From: Salinimonas marina
GTDB taxonomy: Bacteria > Pseudomonadota > Gammaproteobacteria > Enterobacterales > Alteromonadaceae
Assembly (NCBI RefSeq): GCF_015644725.1
Contig: NZ_CP064795.1
Span: 3,222,501 to 3,286,500, forward strand
Reading direction: 5' to 3'
Length of the DNA stretch: 64,000 nt
Shown here piece after piece: positions 17,038-26,519 of this stretch. The first letter of the stretch is position 1; the number at the start of each line of letters is the position of its first letter. Both the position numbers and the translations under genes were made by a program. The notes below the pieces were generated by a model. The model ran no database searches. It saw only the letters and a program-made list of their open reading frames with translations, and was not told the origin of the DNA.

Positions 17038-18435
17038 TTACATCTGTTCTTCAGCAAACTGAGCCAAGCGTGAACGCACTACCCCATCAAGGTTTACCGC
17101 CGCGCTGCCCGAAAAGTTTTTAAATTTTTCCACCAGATAGGTAAGCCCCGAGGTCACCGGCGACAAATAATTACTGTCGATTTGGGCCAGGTTGCCGCTA
17201 CAGATAAGCTTGGTGCCTTCACCGCATCGAGTGATTATGGTTTTTAACTGCGAGGCGGTAAGGTTTTGAGACTCATCTAAAATCACGATGGCATTTTGAA
17301 TACTGCGACCGCGCATAAAGTTGACCGACTTAAACTGAATATTGGCTTTTTCCATGATGTAGTTCATCGAACTTTTCGCATTTTCATCATGCTTATGCAG
17401 TACCTCTAGCGAGTCGGTAATGGCGGCCAGCCAGGGTGCCATTTTTTCTTCTTCGGTACCGGGCAAAAAGCCGATAGACTCGGCGATTTCGGGGGTACTG
17501 CGAGTCACGATGATTTTGTCGTACATATTTTTTTCAATCACCATTTCCAGCGCCGCCGCCAGTGCCAGCAAGGTTTTGCCACTACCGGCCGGGCCGGTAA
17601 GTATCACCATATCAATGTGGGTATCCAGTAATGCATGCATGGCCATCGCCTGGCCGATATTTTTGGGATGAATACCCCAGGCATGTTTACTCATCAGGCG
17701 TTCATAGCCAAGGTCCAGAACTTCCAGATGATCGTCGTCTACCGACTCCACCAGCCCGGCAAACTCTCGGCTATCGTCGAGCAGGAACTCATTCACATAC
17801 GCTTCTGGCAGCACGCTGCGAGTCAGCGTATGAATCGTATCGCGACCTTCACTGCGACTTTCTACCGTTTTTACCTGCTCCCAGAAGTTACCTTCAAATT
17901 TGTGATAACCCCGGGACAAATATTTTATATCACTAATAAGCTGATCGGTGCGGTAATCCTCTACATGGGCCAGCCCCGCGCCTTTAGCTTTAAGCCGCAT
18001 ATTCAAATCTTTGGTTACCAACACCACCTGCTGGGGCGCAAAGGTTTTTTGCAAATGCAGGGCCACATTAATAATGCGGTTGTCGTTTTCGTTGCTGGTA
18101 AAAATTTGCTGCGTTTCGGCCATGTTCAGGTCAGCATAGATAGATAACGAGCCGGTGGGGGCATCTTTGCCCGCGCCCATCCCTTCCAAATCCACCCCAG
18201 CGAGCATTTGTTCAGGGGTCGCATCATGCAACAAATCTTCCATCGCCCGTATCGACACCCGGGCATCACGCGCCACATCTTTTTTACTGTCTTTGATATA
18301 ATCAAGCTCTTCGAGCACCGTCATTGGTACCACAACATCGTGTTCTTTGAAGGAGAGAAAAGCGTGGGGTTCGTGCAGCAGAATATTGGTGTCGAGGACG
18401 TAAATCTTGGTTTCGATAGCTTTTTTTCTTGGCAT
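17038..18435 (-). CDS. PIN domain-PhoH ATPase fusion (PhoH2/YlaK type)
   Basis: A 465-residue protein combining an N-terminal PIN ribonuclease domain (YVLDTNILLHEP at about 9-20, further acidic residues to about 150) and a C-terminal PhoH P-loop ATPase (Walker A GPAGSGKTLLA, Walker B AIVILDESQ). This is the architecture of PhoH2 proteins, for which sequence-directed RNA cleavage/unwinding has been reported in mycobacteria. The start was placed at MPRKKAIETK because GGAG lies about 8 nt upstream and the longer frame is low-complexity. It faces the cusA 3' end and has a 700-bp untranslated region upstream. The cellular role in this group is not established. Confidence 0.88.
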   Translation of the reverse strand: MPRKKAIETKIYVLDTNILLHEPHAFLSFKEHDVVVPMTVLEELDYIKDSKKDVARDARVSIRAMEDLLHDATPEQMLAGVDLEGMGAGKDAPTGSLSIYADLNMAETQQIFTSNENDNRIINVALHLQKTFAPQQVVLVTKDLNMRLKAKGAGLAHVEDYRTDQLISDIKYLSRGYHKFEGNFWEQVKTVESRSEGRDTIHTLTRSVLPEAYVNEFLLDDSREFAGLVESVDDDHLEVLDLGYERLMSKHAWGIHPKNIGQAMAMHALLDTHIDMVILTGPAGSGKTLLALAAALEMVIEKNMYDKIIVTRSTPEIAESIGFLPGTEEEKMAPWLAAITDSLEVLHKHDENAKSSMNYIMEKANIQFKSVNFMRGRSIQNAIVILDESQNLTASQLKTIITRCGEGTKLICSGNLAQIDSNYLSPVTSGLTYLVEKFKNFSGSAAVNLDGVVRSRLAQFAEEQM

Positions 18436-19139
18436 CCTACACTCCGGTAAACAAAGACCAGGGCCGCCATAGGTTCCAGCGGCAGCAGCGGCTGAGACAT
18501 CGAAGAGGCTGCAGGGTCGAAGAGCACGACCCGTGCCGCATCGCATCAACTTACACTTTCACCATATGTCAGATTTGGCGGCTTAGCACGAAATTTCACA
18601 ATTTATTTTTGTGACCATACTCGCCTCCCCGGCAATTGCTGTGCTGCTGCAGCTTAGGTTAACCTGGTTTGAGCCCACTGCTATATGGCACTACATAACG
18701 GTTATTGGCGGCGAAATAAGTTCGATACCCGCCCGGGCTTATTACCGAAGGCTTATTACCAAAGGCGTGTTAGCAAGGGCTGTTTATCCTGAGCCTGTTA
18801 GCCTCTCGCCTACGATTCGCACGAGCCAGCAGGCCCCACGCCGCAAAGGCGGCCCTCTCCTGATATTGACGGGTCCGTTCCCTCAGGATCATTAGCGTTG
18901 TGCTAATAATATTAGTCGCCGGGTTAGCTATATTGCCTATCCCCCCACCCGGTCTGTCGCTACCGCCAGCCTGAGATACCTTTTCCAAATACGCTTTTTT
19001 ACTGCCGTGTCTGTGTGATTTAACCCTATTCAGCGCTGGTTTTGGACTTATGATTATTTTTTCACTAAGTAAACTTTATTCAGCGCTACGGGATAAGTAC
19101 AATACCGCCCCATTTTTATCATAAGCGACCAGACACAAG
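18436..19139. other. Long non-coding region between phoH2 and rapA
   Basis: About 700 bp between divergent genes. It contains a patch of degenerate 14-bp tandem repeats (18736-18803) and two copies of TATTCAGCGCT (19028-19038 and 19078-19088) 50 bp apart in the rapA upstream region. A 94-codon frame at 18611-18895 has no coding character. No RNA gene was recognised. Confidence 0.5.
18736..18803. repeat. Degenerate 14-bp tandem repeat, about 4-5 units
   Basis: Units read GGCTTATTACCGAA, GGCTTATTACCAAA, GGCGTGTTAGCAAG, GGCTGTTTATCCTG and a fifth partial AGCCTGTTAGCC. The first two differ at one base and later ones decay. There are no spacers, so this is not a CRISPR array. Confidence 0.65.
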
Positions 19140-21968
19140 ATGACTTCAGCAAGCGACTACGCTGTGGGCCAGCGTTGGCTAAGTAATACGGAATCAGAGC
19201 TAGGATTAGGCGCGATTATCAATCAGGACGGCCGTTCTGTAGAGGTTTATTTCCCCGCCACCGGCGATAGCCGTAAATACACCAAGCACGATGCGCCCCT
19301 GACCCGGCTGACGTTTGCCATTGGCGATGACATAAAAAGTCAGGATGGTTGGAGTATGACCATCACCGACACCGAAATCAGTCGCGATGCCATTATTTAT
19401 TATGGTGAACGTCATGATAGCGGCGAGACGGTGAAGCTGCCTGAAACTCTGCTGGATCATCAAATACGTCTGAATCAGCCGGAACAGCGGCTGATGAGCA
19501 TGCAACATGACAAACCTAAATGGTTTGATTTGCGGCTGCGTGCTTTTTCTTATCTGAGCGAATATTATCGTTCGTCTACCATTGGCCTGGCCGGCGCCCG
19601 TATTGAGCTGATTCCGCATCAATTGCATATCGCCTCGCAGGTAGGGACCCGCAATGCCCCCCGCGTGTTGTTGGCCGATGAAGTTGGATTGGGAAAAACC
19701 ATTGAAGCGGCGCTCATCATTCATCAGCAGCTGACCACTGCCCGCGCCCAGCGTGTGCTGATTGTAGTGCCTGACTCCCTGGTGCACCAATGGCTGGTAG
19801 AAATGCTGCGCCGGGTGAATCTGGCCTTTTCTATTTTTGACGAAGAGCGCTGTCAGGCGATGGATGAAGACCAGAGCAATCCATTTGAGCAGGAACAATT
19901 GGTGCTGTGCAGTCTGAGCTTTTTGCGAGACAACGAACAGCGCCACGCCCAGGCTCTGCAAGCCGGCTGGGACATGCTGGTAGTGGATGAAGCCCATCAC
20001 CTGGCCTGGTCAGTGGACGCACCTTCGGCCGATTATCAATGTATTGAATCCCTGGCTAAGCAAATCCCTGGCGTCTTACTATTAACTGCCACCCCCGACC
20101 AGCTGGGCCACGAAAGTCACTTTGCCCGGTTACGTTTGCTCGACCCGGCCCGTTTTCATGATTACGAGCGCTTTTTAGAAGAAGAAAGCCATTATAGTGA
20201 GCTGGCCGATGCGGTCGCGCCCCTGCTGGAAGATGCGCCGTTAAATGATGCGCAGTTACAGCGTTTGGAAGAGCTGGCCCCGGACAGCACGGCAGCACTG
20301 GAAAATCTCAATGACATGGATGAACGCGATGCCTTGCTGCACCGCCTTATTGATCGTCATGGTACCGGACGGCTGTTATTCAGAAACCGGCGCGCGGGGA
20401 TCAGTGGCTTTCCGCTACGTGAACTGCACACGCATCCACAGCCGCTGCCCGATGTCTATGAAGATGCCCTGGCCAGTGCCACCGAGCTTGAAGAATCGTT
20501 GTTTCCGGAACGCCAACCGGCCCTGGTAGACAGCTGGACTGATCTGGATCCTCGGGTCGAGTGGCTGTTGTCGTTCCTGCCCACCATCAAGCCAGAAAAA
20601 GTTTTACTGATTTGCGCCAGCGCGGTTACGGCCCAGCAGCTGGGCGAAGCTATCCGCCTGCGCACCGGCATCCGCCATAGCGTTTTTCATGAAGGCATGA
20701 GCATTGTCGAACGTGATAAAGCGGCGCATTTTTTTGCTGATCCTGAAGAAGGCGCACAGATTTTACTGTGTAGCGAAATTGGCAGTGAAGGGCGTAACTT
20801 CCAGTTCGCCCATCATCTGGTCTTGTTTGATTTGCCTATGACACCGGATCTGCTGGAACAACGCATTGGCCGGTTGGATCGCATCGGTCAGACGGAAGAT
20901 ATAAAAATTCATGTGCCCTATTTGCAGGACTCGGCGCAGGCAGTATTACTCAAATGGTACGATGAAGGCTTAAACGCGTTTGCCCACACCTGTCCCACCG
21001 GTTCTGCTGTGTATGAGCAGGTTGAAGATGACCTGCTGGGCTGTTTGCAAATGCCCGAGGACAGCGACAGCCTCGACCAGCTGGTAGCCCGCAGTGCCAC
21101 GCTTGATGCCGATTTAAAGAAGCAGCTTGATGCTGGCCGGGATCGCTTGCTGGAACTTAATGCCTCTGGCCAGGGCAAGGTTGAAGATTTGCTGGACGAG
21201 ATTATTGCCGAAGATGCCAATAGCAAACTGCCGGAATTTATGTCCTGGTTGTTTGATGCCATTGGCGTGAATCAGGAAGAGGTTGGCAATAGCTGTTATG
21301 TCATCAGCCCGGGCGAGTCGATGATCAATAATTTGCCGGGGTTAGACCCCGATGGCATGACCATTACCTTTCGCCGGCGCGCCGCCACCACCCTTGAGCA
21401 TGTGCATTTTATCAGCTGGGATCATCCATTGGTTCACAATGCGGTGGATCTGATTTTGACCGATACCGTGGGTAAAGCCAGCTTAGGCTTTATCGGCGAT
21501 CGTACATTGCCCAAAGGTGCGTACTGGCTTGAAGCATTGTTTGTATTAAGTGTGAACGCCCCGGCCCATTTGCAGGCTGGCCGCTTTTTACCGCCCACAC
21601 CTATCAAGCTGTGTATTGATGCTGAAGGCAATGAGTCGGATACCAGTTTTGACAAAACCCGCCGGGCCAACAAAAAGATCGGCCAGCAACTGTTGCAGGC
21701 CCTGAAAAAACCGGTCACCAAGCAAATTGAAACGGCCCGGGAACTGGCGCAGGAGCAGGCCGATACCCTACTGCAACAATCCCGTGCACAAATGCAGCGC
21801 TCTCTGCATGATGAGATGACCCGCTTACGGGAACTGCAACAGCAAAACCCGGCCATTCGTGATAGTGAAATTGAGTTTATTGAAAACCAGATTGAGCAAC
21901 TAACCGCCGCGTTTGAAAATGCCGAAGTGCAGCTGGATGCCCTGCGTATTGTGGTGAATAACCCTTAA
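19140..21968 (+). CDS. rapA: RNA polymerase-associated ATPase RapA (HepA)
   Basis: A 942-residue Swi2/Snf2-family ATPase that binds RNA polymerase and helps recycle it after termination. The N-terminal tandem Tudor-like domains start at about residue 6 (YAVGQRWLSNTESELGLG). The helicase core shows DEVGLGKT at 180-187 and DEAH at 283-286, with the second lobe containing LLLCSEIGSEGRNFQFA and QRIGRLDRIGQ. The C-terminal region is helical and Gln/Glu-rich. Length is near E. coli RapA (968). It overlaps rluA by one base (TAATG), and the same rapA-rluA pair is adjacent in E. coli. Confidence 0.96.
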   Translation: MTSASDYAVGQRWLSNTESELGLGAIINQDGRSVEVYFPATGDSRKYTKHDAPLTRLTFAIGDDIKSQDGWSMTITDTEISRDAIIYYGERHDSGETVKLPETLLDHQIRLNQPEQRLMSMQHDKPKWFDLRLRAFSYLSEYYRSSTIGLAGARIELIPHQLHIASQVGTRNAPRVLLADEVGLGKTIEAALIIHQQLTTARAQRVLIVVPDSLVHQWLVEMLRRVNLAFSIFDEERCQAMDEDQSNPFEQEQLVLCSLSFLRDNEQRHAQALQAGWDMLVVDEAHHLAWSVDAPSADYQCIESLAKQIPGVLLLTATPDQLGHESHFARLRLLDPARFHDYERFLEEESHYSELADAVAPLLEDAPLNDAQLQRLEELAPDSTAALENLNDMDERDALLHRLIDRHGTGRLLFRNRRAGISGFPLRELHTHPQPLPDVYEDALASATELEESLFPERQPALVDSWTDLDPRVEWLLSFLPTIKPEKVLLICASAVTAQQLGEAIRLRTGIRHSVFHEGMSIVERDKAAHFFADPEEGAQILLCSEIGSEGRNFQFAHHLVLFDLPMTPDLLEQRIGRLDRIGQTEDIKIHVPYLQDSAQAVLLKWYDEGLNAFAHTCPTGSAVYEQVEDDLLGCLQMPEDSDSLDQLVARSATLDADLKKQLDAGRDRLLELNASGQGKVEDLLDEIIAEDANSKLPEFMSWLFDAIGVNQEEVGNSCYVISPGESMINNLPGLDPDGMTITFRRRAATTLEHVHFISWDHPLVHNAVDLILTDTVGKASLGFIGDRTLPKGAYWLEALFVLSVNAPAHLQAGRFLPPTPIKLCIDAEGNESDTSFDKTRRANKKIGQQLLQALKKPVTKQIETARELAQEQADTLLQQSRAQMQRSLHDEMTRLRELQQQNPAIRDSEIEFIENQIEQLTAAFENAEVQLDALRIVVNNP

Positions 21969-22651
21969 TGGCCAACCCTGCATTTATCTACAATCCGCCA
22001 ATGTCGCCTTATCTTGATATTTTGTATCAGGATGAGGCCATTGTGGTAGCCAACAAGCCCAGTGGCTTGTTGAGCGTGCCGGGTAAAGCCGTCGCCCATC
22101 AGGACTCGCTGATTTCCCGGGTGCAACGGGTCTATCCCACTGCCTCGGTGGTCCACCGGCTCGATATGGCCACCTCCGGTATCATGATCATGGCAATGAA
22201 CAAAGACAGCAATCGCTATCTGTCGAATCAGTTTGCCACCCGACAAACCCAGAAACGTTATTTTGCCAGGGTGAAAGGCAAAATCACCCAGCCGGGCGGC
22301 ATGATAGATCTGCCATTGATTTGCGACTGGCCCAACCGGCCCAAGCAAATGGTGGATCATGAACGAGGTAAGTCATCACTTACCTACTACACCGTCATTG
22401 AGCGAAGCCATGCAGAATCGCTGGTATCGCTTAAGCCTGTGACCGGACGCTCCCATCAGTTACGGGTCCATATGCTGGCTTTAGGACATCCGATCCTGGG
22501 CGATCGGCTGTACGCCGATGAGCAGGGCAAAGCAATGGCACCAAGGCTGCAATTACACGCCCAAACCTTAATAATCCGCCATCCGCATACCCAGCAGTGG
22601 TGTCACTTCACTACGGCGATACCGTTTAGCTCACATCAGCCCCCCCGCTGA
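21968..22651 (+). CDS. rluA: Dual-specificity rRNA/tRNA pseudouridine synthase RluA
   Basis: A 227-residue pseudouridine synthase. The catalytic motif HRLDMATSG (Asp66) is the exact RluA form, and the family's VTGRSHQLRVHM and GHPILGDRLY motifs follow. In E. coli this enzyme modifies U746 of 23S rRNA and U32 of some tRNAs. There is no S4 RNA-binding domain, as expected for RluA. Translation is coupled to rapA through a one-base overlap of stop and start. Confidence 0.92.
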   Translation: MANPAFIYNPPMSPYLDILYQDEAIVVANKPSGLLSVPGKAVAHQDSLISRVQRVYPTASVVHRLDMATSGIMIMAMNKDSNRYLSNQFATRQTQKRYFARVKGKITQPGGMIDLPLICDWPNRPKQMVDHERGKSSLTYYTVIERSHAESLVSLKPVTGRSHQLRVHMLALGHPILGDRLYADEQGKAMAPRLQLHAQTLIIRHPHTQQWCHFTTAIPFSSHQPPR

Positions 22652-22735
22652 CATTGCCAGACTACATCGACGATTAAGTTTTTAGCCGGCGCGCCGATAC
22701 CTTAACCAGGGTTTTATCTGAACAAGAGAGTCGTG

Positions 22736-23572
22736 ATGCGCAGGGTAAGCAAAATGGTATGGCTGGTGCTGGGTTGGGCAATGACCAGCGCCCTGGCTCA
22801 GGCCAGTGTGTTTAATGAAGAACTTCGTGCCCGTTACCCGGCTTCACAGCGTCTGGAATTCAGTGCCGGCGAAAATCCGGTAGTCGCCCTACAGCAACCC
22901 GCGCAGGTGGCATTACCCAGAGGGGTGGCTATTGTGTTGCTGGATACCTATGCTCACGGGCTGACCTTACCGGTGGCCCGGCAACTGGCAGAACGACTCA
23001 GCCGCTGGGGCTGGCATGTCACCCTGCTGCCGGTAGAAATTGTGGCGGGCAGTGACGCTGGTCCAGCCAATCTGCTTCCAGATTCCCGTTATACCGATAA
23101 TACTCAGCCGGGTCTGAGTCATACTGCCTGGAACAACGAAGTGCTGCTACGTTTAAACGGTGCGTTAAATGCTTTATCCGAGCAGCCGGGCTACCGTATT
23201 ATCATTGGCCAGGGTATGAATGGCGCGGCCTTACTCAACCTGGATGCCCAGCAAATCCTGCCGGCCACCGACTCGCTTATCACCATTGCGCCGTTTTGGC
23301 CGGAAAACACCCTGAATGCCGCCGTAGCCAGCCACCTGAAAGACTCGCAAACTCCAGTGCTGGATATTAGCGGTGGCGGGTACAATCGCTGGTCAGAACA
23401 AACCACAGCGCAGCGGGAGCGCATTGCCCGGGTTAATTTAAAATTGCACTATCGCCAAACACAGCTGCACGAGACCACTGGCACGGCGTTGCATGATCCG
23501 GACTTTGTGTCGCCCTTTGTCAGCCAGGTCAGCAAAACAATTTATGGCTGGGTCGACTATCTGGGCTGGTAA
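22736..23572 (+). CDS. DUF3530 exported protein (alpha/beta-hydrolase-like)
   Basis: A 278-residue secreted protein with a signal peptide (MRRVSKMVWLVLGWAM..., cleavage near AQA|S). The ATG at 22736 is preferred over the GTG one codon earlier. It resembles the DUF3530 family, predicted to have an alpha/beta-hydrolase fold: GVAIVLLDTYAHGLT looks like an oxyanion-side strand, and GQGMNGAAL sits where a nucleophile elbow GxSxG would be, but with Met instead of Ser. This suggests a non-canonical or inactive hydrolase. It follows rluA by 84 bp on the same strand. The function is unknown. Confidence 0.7.
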   Translation: MRRVSKMVWLVLGWAMTSALAQASVFNEELRARYPASQRLEFSAGENPVVALQQPAQVALPRGVAIVLLDTYAHGLTLPVARQLAERLSRWGWHVTLLPVEIVAGSDAGPANLLPDSRYTDNTQPGLSHTAWNNEVLLRLNGALNALSEQPGYRIIIGQGMNGAALLNLDAQQILPATDSLITIAPFWPENTLNAAVASHLKDSQTPVLDISGGGYNRWSEQTTAQRERIARVNLKLHYRQTQLHETTGTALHDPDFVSPFVSQVSKTIYGWVDYLGW

Positions 23573-23758
23573 CTTGTGCCTGAGCCTCGTTTTTGTATAA
23601 AAATCACGCCACCCTGACTGCTGGTACCGGCAAATACTTCAGACCAATTACATATCCATTTGTAAAATAACCTTCTATACTAACAGCAATGACCACTATA
23701 AAACCGGCCGGGGCTTAGTGAAAGTAGACGTTTTTATAAATGATAAATCCAGGCAGCT

Positions 23759-24040
23759 TTGCTTTTACCTTCGGGCTTCTGGAACAAAGAAATTGCCTAT
23801 ACCGAACTTGAATTATTCTTTTGGGATATCCTGGAAGAATGGAGTCAGGTGGAGTACGATTTGGCGCAACCTTATTCTGGCAAAGAACGGGCGTTTTGGC
23901 ATTTGCTGCATCAGATGCATTTTTGGGATGTTGAAAAACTGATGCATGACCAGGAACTGATCGAAGAGTTGCAAGGTTGTGCCAGTTATCTTGAAGGTCA
24001 TGGTACCTGTCCGCAAGACTGTGTAGGTATCCGTCCGTAA
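23759..24040 (+). CDS. Small conserved-looking hypothetical protein with C-terminal cysteines
   Basis: About 93 residues if the TTG at 23759 is used, with AGG 5 nt upstream. The open frame goes back only to 23747, so the true start must be near here. The protein is Trp/Glu-rich and helical (FFWDILEEWSQVEYDLA, ERAFWHLLHQMHFWDVEKL) and ends in a Cys cluster, C-x9-C-x3-C (GCASYLEGHGTCPQDCVGIRP-like). The regular composition and codon use argue it is coding. I do not recognise a family. It precedes the MFS gene by 49 bp and may be co-transcribed. The non-ATG start leaves open a frame error upstream. Confidence 0.55.
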   Translation: MLLPSGFWNKEIAYTELELFFWDILEEWSQVEYDLAQPYSGKERAFWHLLHQMHFWDVEKLMHDQELIEELQGCASYLEGHGTCPQDCVGIRP

Positions 24041-24089
24041 ACCTGCCCGGTTGCTATTTTTTTCACCCTTCCTGATAAGCAAATTTTTT

Positions 24090-25436
24090 ATGTCGTTGCC
24101 GCAGTTCATTCACGCCTATCGCGATCGTCGATTATTAAGTATTTTTCTGTTTGGTATCTCCAGCGGTTTTCCGTTTGTGATGATTGGGTCGGTGATGGCC
24201 GCCTGGCTGTCAGACGAAAGCATTGAGCGCGCCAGTATTGGCTTGTTCGGGATTATCTTTAGTGTGTACTCGGTAAATTTTTTGTGGTCGCCCTTGTTAG
24301 ACCGGTTACGTATTCCTTTTTTAGGACAGCGACGCGGCTGGATCATGACCATGCAGCTGGCTATCGCCGCCTGTTGCTTTGGTTTATCGACATTAGATAT
24401 TCACGGTTCGCTGTTTACGGTCGCCTTGGTAAGCCTGGTAATTGCGATTCTTTCCGCTACCCAGGATATCGCCATTGACGCTTATCGCATTGATATTATT
24501 GGCGATCACGAGAAAGATAAACTTTCGGCAGGCTCCTCGCTGGCCACGGCGGGTTGGTGGACCGGCTATGGTGGCCTGGGCGCCGTGCCGTTTGTGGTGG
24601 CCGATTTTCCAGGATGGGGCTGGCCTGATGTGTATTGGCTGCTGGCGCTGATAATGCTGGGGGTGGCGCTATTTACGCTGCTGGCTAAAGAGCCTCAAAT
24701 TGAGCGCAACAGTATTATGCACGAAGCCGAAGCTCGCTATGCCAAAGCTGTAGCAGGGACCAGCAGCCGGGTCCGCGCGTTGTTAATCTGGCTGGGCGTA
24801 ACCCTGGTTGAGCCTTTCAAAGAATTCTTCAGCCGCAACGGGGTGCGACTGGCTATTTCCATACTGGCTTTTGTGTTTCTGTTTAAAATCGGCGAGGCAT
24901 TTTTAGGCCGCATGAGTGTGGTGTTTTACAAAGAAGTGGGCTTTACCAACACGGATATTGGCTATTACTCTAAGCTGCTGAACTGGTGGGTCACTATTGT
25001 ATTTTCGCTGCTCGGCGGGGTCATGAATATCCGTTACGGTATCTACCGGGGGCTGTTTATCGCCGGGGTGGCGATGGCCAGCAGCAACCTGATGTTTGCC
25101 TGGATTGCCGAAGTCGGGCCGGATAAAACCCTGTTTGCGGCCGCCATCGTAGTGGATGGTTTCACCTCAGCCTGGGGCACTGTGGCGATGGTCGCCTTTA
25201 TCAGCCTGATGTGTAACCGGACTTTTTCGGCCTCTCAATACGCGCTGATGGCCTCGTTGAGCGTAGCGGGCAAAAACACCCTGGCTTCCAGTGGCGGCTG
25301 GGTGGTAGATATGTTGCAGGGCAACTGGAGTCTGTTTTTTGTGCTGACAGCGGTAATGGTCATTCCGGGGCTGATGTTGCTGCGTACCTTGCGCCATGAT
25401 ATCGCCGCCGCTGAAAACACCGTGCGCGCTACCTAG
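24090..25436 (+). CDS. Major facilitator superfamily transporter, AmpG-like
   Basis: A 448-residue, 12-helix inner-membrane transporter. The start is the ATG of MSLPQFIHAYRDRR; the upstream frame is poor. The N-terminal segment LFGISSGFPFVMIGSVMAAWL and the loop RRGWIMTMQ, followed by ATQDIAIDAYRID, are typical of the AmpG/acetyl-CoA transporter branch, which imports anhydro-muropeptides during peptidoglycan recycling. E. coli AmpG is longer (491). No recycling genes are adjacent, so the substrate is inferred from family resemblance only. Confidence 0.78.
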   Translation: MSLPQFIHAYRDRRLLSIFLFGISSGFPFVMIGSVMAAWLSDESIERASIGLFGIIFSVYSVNFLWSPLLDRLRIPFLGQRRGWIMTMQLAIAACCFGLSTLDIHGSLFTVALVSLVIAILSATQDIAIDAYRIDIIGDHEKDKLSAGSSLATAGWWTGYGGLGAVPFVVADFPGWGWPDVYWLLALIMLGVALFTLLAKEPQIERNSIMHEAEARYAKAVAGTSSRVRALLIWLGVTLVEPFKEFFSRNGVRLAISILAFVFLFKIGEAFLGRMSVVFYKEVGFTNTDIGYYSKLLNWWVTIVFSLLGGVMNIRYGIYRGLFIAGVAMASSNLMFAWIAEVGPDKTLFAAAIVVDGFTSAWGTVAMVAFISLMCNRTFSASQYALMASLSVAGKNTLASSGGWVVDMLQGNWSLFFVLTAVMVIPGLMLLRTLRHDIAAAENTVRAT

Positions 25437-25562
25437 CTTGGCCTGCCCGTCTTCTGACCACGGGCTGCTAATTCCATCCCACCTGGTATAAAAAAGCGCA
25501 AGACCGGCAGGCAGAGTACTGACTGAAAAAGCAATGGCGGACCCGGTGGTAGTTATTTCAGG

Positions 25563-26519
25563 TTAACCGGTGTATACCAGCGCCATATTGCGGCCGCTGG
25601 CTTTGGCATCATACAGGGCCATATCCGCTTGTTCGAGCCAGGCCATGGCAGTGCGGGTTTGCTGTGAAAATGGCGCCAGCCCCAGGCTCACCGTAAAACA
25701 GATGGTATGGGTGTCATGCTGCACCTGCGTATTGAGCACCGCGGTACGAATGCGCTCTGCTACCAACAGCGCTTCCTGGGCCGTCGCATCGGGTAATACC
25801 AGAGCAAACTCTTCGCCCCCATAACGCCCAGCCAGATCCGTTTCTCGGATACATTGCTGGATGACTGTCGCCAGGGTCTGAATCACTTTATCACCGGCCT
25901 GATGGCCATAGGTGTCATTGATTTTTTTAAAGTGATCAATGTCCAGCATCAGCGCGGTTACATTGCTATCACGGCGCCGTGATAGTTTGTATATGGCATC
26001 AAAGCGCTCCTGCCAGTAGCGCCGGTTGTACAGTCCGGTCAGCCCGTCAATGCGGCTCATATACTGCAATTCTTCGTTTAGCCGTTCACCCCGCAACTTG
26101 CCCACCGCCTGATCGGTGACATCGTAAACCAGCATACAGAGTCTATCTACCCGGCCATCATCGGTGGTGATCAGCGGAAAAATAGTGACATTCTGGTACA
26201 TGGTGGCAGAGTCGGAGGTAATGGGCCGGTTTGAACCGAATTTGAACAGATACGGGCGCTGCTCCCAGATTAAAAACACCGGGGTTTGCAGATTGAACAC
26301 GGGCTCCGCTTTCGCGCGCAGCCAGTTTTCATCAATGTCATCAAAATGTGCAAACAATGACTGTCCGCAAATTTGTGCAGGGCGGATATCAGAATGGTTT
26401 TCCATAAACTGATTCCACACCACAACCTGGAAATGCTCGTTGAGCACCACAATACCCACTTCCAGTGAGCTTAATAACTCTTCCTGCCAGGGCAGTGATT
26501 GCAGCTTAGCATTTGTCAT
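25563..26519 (-). CDS. Diguanylate cyclase with N-terminal PAS-like domain
   Basis: A 318-residue cytoplasmic protein. Residues ~10-140 look like a PAS sensor (VGIVVLNEHFQVVVWNQFMEN, then the IFPLITTDDGRVDRLCMLVYDVTDQ beta-sheet end). Residues ~155-318 are a GGDEF domain that makes cyclic di-GMP. The active loop is GGEEF (234-238), the metal site lies in LDIDHFKKIND (192-202), and the inhibitory I-site RETD (225-228) is spaced exactly five residues before GGEEF, so product feedback is expected. Its ATG overlaps the stop of the upstream response regulator by one base (TGATG), making the two a coupled signalling pair. Confidence 0.92.
   Translation of the reverse strand: MTNAKLQSLPWQEELLSSLEVGIVVLNEHFQVVVWNQFMENHSDIRPAQICGQSLFAHFDDIDENWLRAKAEPVFNLQTPVFLIWEQRPYLFKFGSNRPITSDSATMYQNVTIFPLITTDDGRVDRLCMLVYDVTDQAVGKLRGERLNEELQYMSRIDGLTGLYNRRYWQERFDAIYKLSRRRDSNVTALMLDIDHFKKINDTYGHQAGDKVIQTLATVIQQCIRETDLAGRYGGEEFALVLPDATAQEALLVAERIRTAVLNTQVQHDTHTICFTVSLGLAPFSQQTRTAMAWLEQADMALYDAKASGRNMALVYTG

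Noticed and set aside
18736-18803. CRISPR-like array
   Set aside because: Units are 14 bp, contiguous and degenerate, with no spacers and no cas genes.
18611-18895. 94-codon open frame between phoH2 and rapA
   Set aside because: Its composition is not protein-like, it runs through the 14-bp tandem repeats, and it has no ribosome site.
23813-24109. 98-codon minus-strand frame opposite the small Trp/Cys protein
   Set aside because: A shadow of the plus-strand frame; it has no domain and would overlap the promoter of the MFS gene.
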